DNA of 9,002 nucleotides, taken from positions 1 through 9,002 of the forward strand of contig JBMFVN010000030.1 in NCBI GenBank assembly GCA_049965975.1, given 5' to 3'. Below, piece after piece: positions 1-5,030 of the stretch. The translations under genes and the position numbers were made by a program. The notes under the pieces are model-generated. The model ran no database searches. It was not told the origin of the DNA and saw nothing but the letters and a program-made list of their open reading frames with translations. Origin of the DNA: JAGDXZ01 sp049965975. Its GTDB lineage: Archaea > Micrarchaeota > Micrarchaeia > Micrarchaeales > CABMGC01. Every line of letters starts with the position of its first letter. The stretch's first letter is position 1.

Positions 1-71
1 GTCCCGGCCGGATTCGAACCGACGTAGCAGGCTCCAAAGGCCTGCGTCCTTGGCCACTAGACGACGGGACT
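1..71 (-). tRNA. tRNA-Gln (anticodon UUG), 3' end cut by window edge
   Basis: Read on the minus strand, positions 71 to 1 fold as a cloverleaf. The acceptor strand AGTCCCG pairs with CGGGAC plus one base that lies outside the window. The D arm contains TCTAGTGG. The anticodon stem CAGGC/GCCTG carries the loop CTTTGGA, giving anticodon TTG (plus-strand caa at 35-37). The T arm is GTCGG-TTCGAAT-CCGGC. No intron is present in the part seen. The last acceptor base, the discriminator and any CCA are off the left edge. In archaea this tRNA is normally glutamylated by a non-discriminating GluRS and then amidated by GatDE; a GluRS gene lies further along this window. Confidence 0.95.
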
Positions 72-97
72 TTTCTATATTATAATTTTGCTCACAC

Positions 98-111
98 TTA
101 TATTTTTATAT
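98..111. promoter_or_regulatory. Divergent TATA element for tRNA-Gln and alaX
   Basis: The run TTATATTTTTATAT reads as a good archaeal TATA box on both strands. Its centre lies about 27 bases before the alaX ATG, which would make alaX leaderless. It also lies about 30 bases before the tRNA 5' end on the minus strand. Position and composition are visible; use in both directions is inferred. Confidence 0.6.
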
Positions 112-134
112 GCCAAATAATTTGATTTGATTTC

Positions 135-854
135 ATGACAGAAAAGCTGTATCTTAAAGACGCTTACCTTAAGGAAGCAGATGTAAAGCTAGTGAAAAGC
201 GATGGCAATTTGGTTGTATTGAGCGGCACAGTATTTTATCCAGGAGGCGGAGGCCAGCCTTTTGACACAGGCACGCTTCTGATTGGCGGCATTGCCTACA
301 ATGTTATAGAAATGAGAAAATCAGGGGAAGACATTGTGCATGTTCTTGACAAGAGTGTGAACGCTCAACCCGGAGCCGATGTGCACTGTGCAATAGACTG
401 GCAAAAGCGCTATGCATACATGCGCTACCACACAGCATTGCATGTAATTGACGGAGTCATAACAAAGAATTACAGGCAAGATGTAACTGCCACGAGCAGC
501 CAAATCTACTTTGATAGGGCCAGGCTCGGCTTTGATATGCCTGAGCTCAACAGGGATCTTGCGGCAAAAATAGTCGCAGAGGCAGACAAAGTGGCTAAAG
601 AAGGTCACAAGGTAACCGCAAAGGAAATACCTAGAGAAGAGGCGTTAAAGATAGAGAACTTGGCCAGGACAGAGCCCGGCAAGAAACTGATAGAGAGCCT
701 TGACCTGGTCAGGATTGTTGAAATAGATGGCGTTGACATGCAAGCCGATGGAGGCACGCATGTTGCGAATACGAGCGAAATAGGCAGCATGTCTCTTCTA
801 AAATTCGACAACAAAGGCAGCCACGACAAAAGCATAGAAATTAGGCTTGAATGA
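135..854 (+). CDS. alaX: AlaX-type alanyl-tRNA editing hydrolase (AlaX-M-like)
   Basis: This is a free-standing trans-editing protein of the alanyl-tRNA synthetase editing-domain family. The family hydrolyses Ser-tRNA(Ala) or Gly-tRNA(Ala) in the cytoplasm. The 239-residue length fits the medium AlaX-M class, which has an N-terminal beta-barrel plus the editing core. Visible motifs are the glycine-rich GGGGQ at residues 37-41, the zinc motif HTALH with His99 and His103, and the C-terminal motif DGGTH with His209, followed by ANTSEIG. In many family members a Cys precedes GGTH; here that residue is Asp205, so zinc would be held by three His plus perhaps Asp or water. The ATG at 135 has no Shine-Dalgarno but lies about 27 bases after a TATA box, so it is probably leaderless. 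Its stop codon directly abuts the stop of the convergent IscU-like gene, with no spacer. Family assignment is secure; substrate is inferred. Confidence 0.93.
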   Translation: MTEKLYLKDAYLKEADVKLVKSDGNLVVLSGTVFYPGGGGQPFDTGTLLIGGIAYNVIEMRKSGEDIVHVLDKSVNAQPGADVHCAIDWQKRYAYMRYHTALHVIDGVITKNYRQDVTATSSQIYFDRARLGFDMPELNRDLAAKIVAEADKVAKEGHKVTAKEIPREEALKIENLARTEPGKKLIESLDLVRIVEIDGVDMQADGGTHVANTSEIGSMSLLKFDNKGSHDKSIEIRLE

Positions 855-1259
855 CTAAAGCTCCTTGGTTTCCCTGTTTTCTGGTTTGTGCTCATAGCTA
901 AGCAGTGCTTTCTTGACCGCCCTGAGCGAAAGCGTTGCGCAGTGAAGCCTTGCTGGTCCGGGGTCTATTTTGATAAGGTCAAAGAGCTTTTCTTTGTCAA
1001 AGGCTTCTATTTCTTCAACGTCCTTGCCCTTTATGTAATCTATGAGCATATTTGCAACCCCCATTGATATTATGCAGCCATCGCCTTCAAAGCTCGCATC
1101 CTTTATCTTGTTGTTCTCTATCCGCAAGTACACTGTTATCGTATCCCCGCAAGAGATGTTTTCGTCGTGCATTGTGGCATTTGCCTTTTCTAGTTTGCCC
1201 TTCGCGTCAGGATGCTCGTAGTTGTTTATGAGCTCTTCAGCATAAATGTCAAGCGACAA
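855..1259 (-). CDS. iscU: IscU/SufU-like Fe-S cluster assembly scaffold
   Basis: This is a 134-residue cytoplasmic scaffold on which sulfur from a cysteine desulfurase and iron form a cluster for transfer to client proteins. The three scaffold cysteines and the helper aspartate are all present: Cys37 and Asp39 in SCGD, Cys62 in GDGCIIS, and Cys107 in RLHCATLSL. The N-terminus (YAEELINNYEHPDAKGKL) is typical of the family. The start is TTG at 1257-1259: the next in-frame Met is residue 30, past conserved sequence, and AGGTGAT sits three bases upstream of the TTG. That ribosome site overlaps the TAA of the upstream PAP2 gene, so the two are cotranscribed and probably translationally coupled. 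No desulfurase or other Suf/Isc gene is in the window, so the sulfur donor is unknown. IscU versus SufU naming is uncertain; the scaffold role is well supported. Confidence 0.93.
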   Translation of the reverse strand: MSLDIYAEELINNYEHPDAKGKLEKANATMHDENISCGDTITVYLRIENNKIKDASFEGDGCIISMGVANMLIDYIKGKDVEEIEAFDKEKLFDLIKIDPGPARLHCATLSLRAVKKALLSYEHKPENRETKEL

Positions 1260-1262
1260 ATA

Positions 1263-1269
1263 ATCACCT
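1263..1269 (-). promoter_or_regulatory. Shine-Dalgarno deciding the TTG start of iscU
   Basis: On the minus strand AGGTGAT lies three bases before TTG and overlaps the TAA stop (1271-1269) of the PAP2 gene. GGTGAT is complementary to the standard archaeal 16S 3' end. It supports the TTG start and coupling of the two genes. Confidence 0.75.
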
Positions 1270-1823
1270 TAGAACCAGCGCTTCGTAAAGGGCATGATGC
1301 GCATGCCTATTTCAGCAAGCCGCTGCCTATACACATATATGGCATAGGAAATTATTATGCTTATCGCCATTCCTGCAATAACGTCGGTAAAGTAGTGAAG
1401 GCCGAGGTATACCCTGCCAAAAAGCACAAGCGCGAGCCACAATATGTAGGCTATGCGCACGTACTTGTATTTATCAGTAAAGAGCACTAGTCCAGTAAGC
1501 ACGCTCGCATGGTTTGATGGAAAAGAAAAGCTGCTTTCGCAAGCAGGCGCATTTATCCATGTTAATCCAGTTGCCTGCACATCGCAAGGCCTAGGCTCCC
1601 TTACCAGTAGCTTTATTGTGTCGCTGACTAAATATAGAAGCAAGCCTGCGAGTACGAGTGCGAACACGTTCTTGTCGTGCCTGAGCAGCAGGTAAATAAC
1701 GAGCAGAGGCAGCACAACTATGAAGCTCGGTCCAAGTGCTTGCATTACCTGGTTCAGAGGCGTGCTTGCTATTGCCTTTACTGCATGGAACGCCAGATCA
1801 TTAAGCTGCGTTATAAGTTGCAT
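1269..1823 (-). CDS. PAP2-family membrane phosphatase
   Basis: This is an integral membrane phosphatase of the PAP2/haloperoxidase-like superfamily, 184 residues. All three signature blocks are visible: K71-x6-R78-P79 (KLLVREPRP), P102-S-N-H105, and R137-x5-H143-x3-D147 within GRVYLGLHYFTDVIAG. His143 is the expected nucleophile, with His105 as the acid/base. Hydrophobic segments near residues 31-48, 53-70, 107-115, 123-141 and 148-165 form the membrane part, and a basic tail (KRWF) follows. Archaeal relatives dephosphorylate isoprenyl pyrophosphates such as dolichyl-PP, or phosphatidylglycerophosphate; the sequence does not decide between them. The ATG at 1823 has GGG at -9 to -7 and a TATA box about 39 bases upstream, giving a short leader. 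It is the first gene of a two-gene unit with the IscU-like scaffold, an unexpected partner. Confidence 0.9.
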   Translation of the reverse strand: MQLITQLNDLAFHAVKAIASTPLNQVMQALGPSFIVVLPLLVIYLLLRHDKNVFALVLAGLLLYLVSDTIKLLVREPRPCDVQATGLTWINAPACESSFSFPSNHASVLTGLVLFTDKYKYVRIAYILWLALVLFGRVYLGLHYFTDVIAGMAISIIISYAIYVYRQRLAEIGMRIMPFTKRWF

Positions 1824-1855
1824 CCAAAGCCCTGATCAAAGCACAACTAAGAAAC

Positions 1856-1866
1856 AAAATTATAAG
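1856..1866. promoter_or_regulatory. Divergent TATA box between PAP2 and PIN genes
   Basis: AAAATTATAAG contains TTATAA, which reads the same on both strands. Its centre is about 26 bases before the PIN ATG at 1889, making that gene leaderless. It is about 39 bases before the PAP2 ATG at 1823, leaving a leader of about 13 bases that just holds that gene's ribosome site. Confidence 0.6.
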
Positions 1867-1888
1867 CGTGCGCGCTTTAATAAAACAT

Positions 1889-2248
1889 ATGCAAATACTT
1901 GTAGATACCAGTGCCATACTGTTTGCATTGCGCAATACCAAAAATGTGTTCGATGCGCTTCTCGAGAAGTTTCCACATGCTGAGATCGTTGTATCTCTTG
2001 GAGTTGTTTCAGAGCTTAAAAAGTTTGCAAAAGGCAGCACCGGAATAAGTGCCTATGCCAGGTTCGCGCTCAAGGACATCGCCTCAAGGAAATTAAGCGT
2101 AGTTAATGACAGCAGGCTGCCTGATTTGTGGCTTTTGGACAGCGCCGCAGGCTCAGTGGTTTGCACAAATGATACTGCTCTTAAGATGAAGCTCAAGGAA
2201 AAGGGAATAAAGGTTTTGAGTATTTCAAAGAGTGGAATTCTTAGATAG
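1889..2248 (+). CDS. PIN-domain protein, Fcf1/rRNA-processing-like (COG1412 type)
   Basis: This is a single PIN nuclease-fold domain of 119 residues. The metal-binding acidic residues are in place: Asp6 in LVDTSAIL, Glu42 in VVSELKK, Asp84 in LLDSA, and Asp95 in the CTNDTALKMKL block. The end GIKVLSIS with a short basic tail resembles the archaeal Fcf1-like PIN family, whose eukaryotic relative cuts pre-rRNA. A role in RNA processing is therefore inferred. VapC toxins share the fold, but no antitoxin-like gene is adjacent. I place the start at ATG 1889 rather than an in-frame GTG at 1868. The protein then begins MQILVDTS as PIN domains do, and the TATA box is at leaderless distance from that ATG, whereas it nearly touches the GTG. 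The downstream region is gene-free. Confidence 0.85.
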   Translation: MQILVDTSAILFALRNTKNVFDALLEKFPHAEIVVSLGVVSELKKFAKGSTGISAYARFALKDIASRKLSVVNDSRLPDLWLLDSAAGSVVCTNDTALKMKLKEKGIKVLSISKSGILR

Positions 2249-2434
2249 CGCGAGCCACGATTTAGGGGAAATTTCGGCTTACTATAATTTATTAAATAAC
2301 TTTATATTTATTATAATAAGAAGTATAATAAGTTCTAAGAGATTAAAAAATATTAGACTTATAATTTGCTATTTTTTTGGCAATTATATGAAAAATTCTC
2401 ACTTTGATAGAACAAGCTGTCGCATCTGCACAAG
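2249..2434. other. AT-rich gene-free spacer downstream of PIN gene
   Basis: No credible gene is visible on either strand. The stretch from about 2280 to 2400 is far richer in A and T than the rest of the window. It includes a near-tandem repeat of TATAATAAG (2312-2320 and 2324-2332) and several TATA-like runs. A small hairpin with a T7 loop lies at 2360-2388. It probably holds the end of the PIN transcript; nothing else can be supported. Confidence 0.5.
2360..2388 (+). terminator. Possible terminator: hairpin with a T7 run
   Basis: TATAATTTGC (2360-2369) pairs with GCAATTATA (2380-2388), nine pairs with one bulged T, around a loop containing seven T residues (2372-2378). Archaeal termination depends mainly on T runs, so this could end the PIN transcript. 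Its position inside generally AT-rich DNA makes chance plausible. Confidence 0.3.
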
Positions 2435-2449
2435 ATTTTAAAATAAAAG
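2435..2449 (+). promoter_or_regulatory. TATA box upstream of candidate ncRNA
   Basis: ATTTTAAAATAAAAG is a strong TATA-like run with no coding start behind it. Its centre (about 2441-2442) predicts transcription starting near 2467, which is where the first strand of the long stem begins (2468). Confidence 0.4.
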
Positions 2450-2466
2450 GTTGCACATAATATTGT

Positions 2467-2680
2467 TGCGCGGGTGAAAAGGTGTATTTAGTATTTCTTG
2501 CAACTTTGTAACCCAATCCACCCAATCTGGACCCACTCTTAATACCCGCCTTTGCCCGCGCCTTCGACTAAGCATAAGAACACTAATAAAAGGTCAATCC
2601 AGGCAATAAGAAAGCCTAAGTGTGCAGAGCCTGCCGGCAAAGTCGATCCTAATAGTCAGTGAGCGCGGCCTGTCCTTATC
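2467..2680 (+). ncRNA. Candidate structured non-coding RNA, family unknown
   Basis: The region is not coding on either strand but is rich in ordered base pairing. GCGCGGG (2468-2474) starts a stem whose left strand runs to 2488 and pairs with 2541-2561. I count 19 pairs including three G-U pairs, with AA (2479-2480) and CC (2545-2546) bulged, around a 52-base loop. That loop contains ACCCAATC twice (2511-2518, 2520-2527). A second domain is framed by TCGACT (2564-2569) with AGTCGA (2641-2646). Inside it are ACACT/AGTGT (2580-2584, 2619-2623) and AGGC/GCCT (2601-2604, 2614-2617). A TATA box at 2435-2449 would start transcription at the foot of the first stem. I could not match it to SRP RNA, RNase P RNA, 5S rRNA, a tRNA or box C/D RNA motifs. 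Both ends are estimates; it might instead be an extended rpo7 leader. Confidence 0.4.
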
Positions 2681-2689
2681 AAGCAACTA

Positions 2690-2698
2690 TTTTAAATA
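2690..2698 (+). promoter_or_regulatory. TATA box of the rpo7-spt4 unit
   Basis: TTTTAAATA is close to the archaeal TATA consensus. Its centre near 2694 predicts a transcript start around 2720, leaving a leader of about 20 bases that holds the ribosome site before TTG 2741. Confidence 0.6.
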
Positions 2699-2731
2699 CT
2701 TATTTTCAGAATATTAGCTTAGTCTTGTTTT

Positions 2732-2737
2732 GGTGAT
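2732..2737 (+). promoter_or_regulatory. Shine-Dalgarno deciding the TTG start of rpo7
   Basis: GGTGAT is followed by three bases and then TTG at 2741. An adjacent TTG at 2738 would touch the site directly. The three-base spacing matches the other led genes of the window and gives a protein starting MYYV, as usual for Rpo7. Confidence 0.7.
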
Positions 2738-2740
2738 TTG

Positions 2741-3319
2741 TTGTATTACGTAACAACAGTAAAAGACACAGTGAGCATACCGCCAAAGTACATAGGGCAA
2801 GACATAAGCAAGTCAGCGGCAGAAATACTGAAGAACAAGTACGAGCAGACGCTCGACAAGAATCTTGGCATCATACTTGCAGTTTTCAACGTTAGGGACA
2901 TAAGCGAGGGCTACATACTGCCAGAAGATCCTAATACTCACCATTCAGTCACGTTCGACGTGCTTTCATTCAGTGCAGAGATGGAAGAGGTCATGGTTGG
3001 AGAAGTTTCAGAGCTTGTCGAATACGGCGCATTTGTAAGAATAGGGCCGCTTGACGCGCTTGTGCATCTGTCTCAGATAACCACAGATTTTGTAAGCTTT
3101 GACAGGCGCTCTGGTATGCTCGTATCAAGGAATCTTGGCAGAAGCCTAAAGAAAGGCGATGTAGTATATGCAAAGGTTTCTACGATAAGCCTTGGCAACT
3201 CTGTGCAGAATGCAAAGATAGCCTTGACAATGAGGCCCGATGGCCTTGGAAAGCTTGAGTGGCTGACAGAATCAGGCAAGAAGGAAAAGAAGAAAGGAGG
3301 CGCAAAGCCTAGGAGGTAA
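2741..3319 (+). CDS. rpo7: DNA-directed RNA polymerase subunit Rpo7 (RpoE')
   Basis: This is the archaeal counterpart of eukaryotic Rpb7. With Rpo4 it forms the stalk of RNA polymerase that binds nascent RNA and aids open-complex formation. From TTG 2741 it is 192 residues. The N-terminal RNP-like domain (about 1-79) begins YYVTTVKDTVSIPP and includes the conserved GIILAVFNV and GYILPEDP stretches. The S1/OB-fold RNA-binding domain (about 81-165) contains GEVSELVEYGAFVRIGPLDA and ALVHLSQI, and ends with IALTMRPDGLGKLEW. A short Lys/Arg-rich tail closes the protein. It has its own TATA box and a GGTGAT ribosome site. spt4 follows after four bases, the usual archaeal pairing. Rpo4 is not in the window. 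Identity is secure; only the choice between two adjacent TTG codons is open. Confidence 0.96.
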   Translation: MYYVTTVKDTVSIPPKYIGQDISKSAAEILKNKYEQTLDKNLGIILAVFNVRDISEGYILPEDPNTHHSVTFDVLSFSAEMEEVMVGEVSELVEYGAFVRIGPLDALVHLSQITTDFVSFDRRSGMLVSRNLGRSLKKGDVVYAKVSTISLGNSVQNAKIALTMRPDGLGKLEWLTESGKKEKKKGGAKPRR

Positions 3320-3320
3320 T
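3315..3320 (+). promoter_or_regulatory. Shine-Dalgarno of spt4 overlapping rpo7 stop
   Basis: AGGAGGTAAT (3311-3320) contains the rpo7 TAA stop (3317-3319). GG at 3315-3316 lies at -9/-8 from the spt4 ATG, which points to coupled translation of the two transcription factors. Confidence 0.75.
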
Positions 3321-3323
3321 CGC

Positions 3324-3521
3324 ATGGTAACAGAAAAGGCATGCTTGAATTGCAGGCACATAATCTCTCAGGGCGACGTCTGCCCTATTTGCGGCGGCAC
3401 GAAGTTTACAACCAAGTGGAGCGGCTATGTGGTAATACTCAACGTTGAGAAATCAGAACTAGCAAAGAAGCTAGGAATAAATGTAAACGGCGTATACGCT
3501 TTGCACATACAGGAAGACTAA
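3324..3521 (+). CDS. spt4: Transcription elongation factor Spt4 (RpoE'')
   Basis: This is a 65-residue zinc protein that partners Spt5 (NusG) on the RNA polymerase clamp to raise processivity. The zinc site is complete: Cys7 and Cys10 in CLNC, and Cys20 and Cys23 in CPICGG. It is followed by the short beta-rich Spt5-binding part (SGYVVILNV) and the family-typical SELAKKLGINVNGVYALHI end. The length is normal for archaeal Spt4. It follows rpo7 by four bases with its ribosome site over the rpo7 stop, so the two form one transcription unit. Spt5 is not in the window. The gene ends 51 bases before the end of the convergent FKBP gene. Confidence 0.96.
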   Translation: MVTEKACLNCRHIISQGDVCPICGGTKFTTKWSGYVVILNVEKSELAKKLGINVNGVYALHIQED

Positions 3522-3550
3522 TCAGACTGCTAAGTCAGCTTGTCGCTTTC

Positions 3551-3571
3551 GAGTTTGTTTGCTTTTGCAAA
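3551..3571 (+). terminator. Possible terminator after spt4
   Basis: The plus strand is T-rich just after spt4, and TTTGC-TTTT-GCAAA (3558-3571) forms a small hairpin between two convergent genes. The signal is weak but sits where an end to rpo7-spt4 transcription is expected. Confidence 0.3.
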
Positions 3572-3572
3572 T

Positions 3573-4301
3573 TCACTGCTGCGCTTCTTGCTGCTGCTGG
3601 TTGTCGTTTGCTGTTTCACTTGTTCTTGTATATGTGTCCAGCAGTTCAACCTTTTTAACATTAGGCATGTACTTGAAAATGTATTGTGGCAGGGCGCTCT
3701 TCCTAGCCTCGTATTCTGTTGTTTTCTTTTCGTTTTCGTCAAACTCGACATGCACCTTGTCATTGCTTATGCTTACGCTTTTTGTTTTAAGGCCTATCCT
3801 TGCCGCTATTGCCTGTACCTTTTCGTTTTCATCCTCTACCTTCTTCACAACTGTAAGCTCGTATATGAGCTTCTCGCCTGCAAGCGGTTTGTTCTCATCT
3901 ACGACTACTCTGCCTGAATTGACGCTCTTTACAATTGCTTCCACACCGTCTATGTCGAGCCTCATTCCCGGATACGGGTCTATGTCTCGCTTTTTGAAAT
4001 CAGATAGCGCGATTACCCTTACAAGAGACGGGTCCCTTTCTCCGAACGCATCCTTGGGTTCTATCTCTACTTTCTTCTTCTCGTTTACGTTCATGCCTCT
4101 TAGTGCATCCTCTACGCCTTTTATCACGTCTCCTTTGCCGATCACTACTAGCTGCGGCCTGTAAAGAGTTTCTGCCTCTTCCTCGTTATAAACTCCTTTT
4201 TCCTTAGCAAGCTTGCTGTCAGTAGTGCTCAGCAGCTCGTTGTCGGCTGCACGCCATGCCGTATATTCTATTTCTACAAAATCCCCGTCTTTGAATGCCA
4301 T
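3573..4301 (-). CDS. FKBP/SlyD-type peptidyl-prolyl isomerase, long archaeal form
   Basis: This is a 242-residue cytoplasmic folding helper of the FKBP class that catalyses cis-trans isomerisation at prolines. The first half shows the FKBP core: FVEIEYTAW (res 8-16), then PQLVVIGKGDVIKGVEDAL and the DAFGERDP block. A SlyD-like insert-in-flap chaperone domain (about residues 90-145, including the DIDPYPGMRLDIDG stretch) follows, and the core strand LIYELTVVKKV closes it. A C-terminal region from about residue 157 resembles the extra domain of the long archaeal FKBPs (the 26 kDa type). The last ten residues are Gln-rich (DNQQQQEAQQ), unlike anything else in the window. There is no signal peptide and no His-rich metal tail. 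The ATG has GG at -9/-8, and a TATA box at 4339-4352 predicts a leader of about 16 bases. It converges on spt4. Confidence 0.9.
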   Translation of the reverse strand: MAFKDGDFVEIEYTAWRAADNELLSTTDSKLAKEKGVYNEEEAETLYRPQLVVIGKGDVIKGVEDALRGMNVNEKKKVEIEPKDAFGERDPSLVRVIALSDFKKRDIDPYPGMRLDIDGVEAIVKSVNSGRVVVDENKPLAGEKLIYELTVVKKVEDENEKVQAIAARIGLKTKSVSISNDKVHVEFDENEKKTTEYEARKSALPQYIFKYMPNVKKVELLDTYTRTSETANDNQQQQEAQQ

Positions 4302-4338
4302 GCTATTGCCTCAATGGTTTACCTATTTGTGTCTTTTA

Positions 4339-4352
4339 TTTTATAAATATAT
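4339..4352 (-). promoter_or_regulatory. TATA box of the FKBP gene
   Basis: On the minus strand this reads TATATTTATAAAAT with further A residues downstream. Its centre lies about 44 bases before the ATG at 4301, predicting a short leader that carries the gene's GAGG ribosome site. Confidence 0.55.
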
Positions 4353-4400
4353 TAGTGCAAGCTATGATTTGCAAGCGATACAAATCTTGAAGCGCACATC

Positions 4401-4416
4401 TTATTAATTATTAATT
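4401..4416 (+). promoter_or_regulatory. TATA region for the surface protein-gltX-thrC operon
   Basis: TTATTAATTATTAATT is centred about 28 bases before the ATG at 4437 and predicts a leaderless transcript for the first gene. No other convincing promoter is visible before 8464, so this probably drives the whole four-gene run. Confidence 0.5.
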
Positions 4417-4436
4417 GAAAACTAATAAATGATGCT

Positions 4437-5030
4437 ATGGAAAGGAAGAAGCTGATAGAGCTCATAGGCTCGATCTTTGTCGCTTTCATATTCATATCCT
4501 CTTATGCTGCTTTTGGCGTTTCGCCAAGCAGCCAAGGGCCAAAGCCCAAAAGCAATTCAACGCAGCTTAGGCTTGTTTATGCGAGTGCCTTTGCCAATGC
4601 AACAATCTACAATTTCTCAAATACTTTCACAATAAGCTATAACTGCAGCAATTCCAAGGTAAATGCCACTTTGCAAAGCCTTGAGTCTAACGGCTCTGTA
4701 GCAAACTACTACCAGATTTCACCAAATTCGATATATGTTGACTCTGGAACAATGAGCACAGCTAGCCTTCTTGGCTATCTTTCAAACACGCTCAATTCTA
4801 GCTGCACAAGCCTTTCGGCTACTGCTAAAGTGTCTTTGCCAAGCAAGCTGAGCTTTTACTTCCCTAGCTCGGGCTCTAGCTTTACGCTGAGCATACCAAG
4901 CAGCATGAGGTACTATTCTGTTCCTGTCTTATTCAATTCGAGCCTTCATAGCATCAACGTATCTATAGCAGCAATTGTTGAAGCAAATGGCACAATATAC
5001 AATATGAGCGTAAGCAGGGTGAGCGGTTGA
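4437..5030 (+). CDS. Unrecognised sequon-rich, membrane-anchored surface protein
   Basis: I recognise no family for this 197-residue protein. A basic start (MERKK) precedes one hydrophobic segment (residues 6-28), which is either a signal anchor or a cleaved signal peptide. The rest is Ser/Asn/Thr-rich, probably beta-structured and extracytoplasmic. It holds eleven N-glycosylation sequons (N40, 54, 59, 69, 76, 85, 120, 167, 174, 184, 189). Its only two cysteines, Cys70 and Cys123, could form a disulfide. It looks like a pilin-like, S-layer-associated or other glycosylated envelope protein; this is inference. ATG 4437 fits a leaderless start behind the TATA region. Its TGA overlaps the TTG start of gltX as TTGA, so the two genes are translationally linked despite unrelated apparent roles. 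Confidence 0.75.
   Translation: MERKKLIELIGSIFVAFIFISSYAAFGVSPSSQGPKPKSNSTQLRLVYASAFANATIYNFSNTFTISYNCSNSKVNATLQSLESNGSVANYYQISPNSIYVDSGTMSTASLLGYLSNTLNSSCTSLSATAKVSLPSKLSFYFPSSGSSFTLSIPSSMRYYSVPVLFNSSLHSINVSIAAIVEANGTIYNMSVSRVSG
5018..5023 (+). promoter_or_regulatory. Shine-Dalgarno deciding the TTG start of gltX
   Basis: GGTGAG lies inside the end of the upstream gene, three bases before TTG 5027. The TTG overlaps the upstream TGA. This supports the overlapping start and coupled translation. Confidence 0.7.

Noticed and set aside
1868..1888. GTG 1868 as the start of the PIN gene
   Set aside because: It almost touches the TATA box and adds residues not typical of the family; ATG 1889 fits leaderless spacing and the family N-terminus.
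1889..2248. VapC toxin of a toxin-antitoxin pair
   Set aside because: No small antitoxin-like gene lies on either side, and the sequence resembles the Fcf1-like PIN group more closely.
2343..2525. Minus-strand frame of 60 codons in the gene-free region
   Set aside because: No ribosome site and no recognisable protein; it covers the AT-rich block and the candidate RNA stem, whose pairing is the better explanation.
2467..2680. SRP RNA, RNase P RNA or 5S rRNA
   Set aside because: TGTAACCC (2507-2514) and GGACCCACTC (2529-2538) recall pieces of SRP and 5S RNA. But the SRP domain IV loop, the RNase P GAGGAAAGUCC and ACAGAAA blocks, and the 5S GAAGTTAAG block are not found.
3559..4164. Long plus-strand open frame opposite the FKBP gene
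   Set aside because: Its translation is low-complexity Ser/Phe/Cys sequence with no domain, while the minus strand encodes a clear FKBP with a ribosome site and TATA box. It is the antisense shadow.
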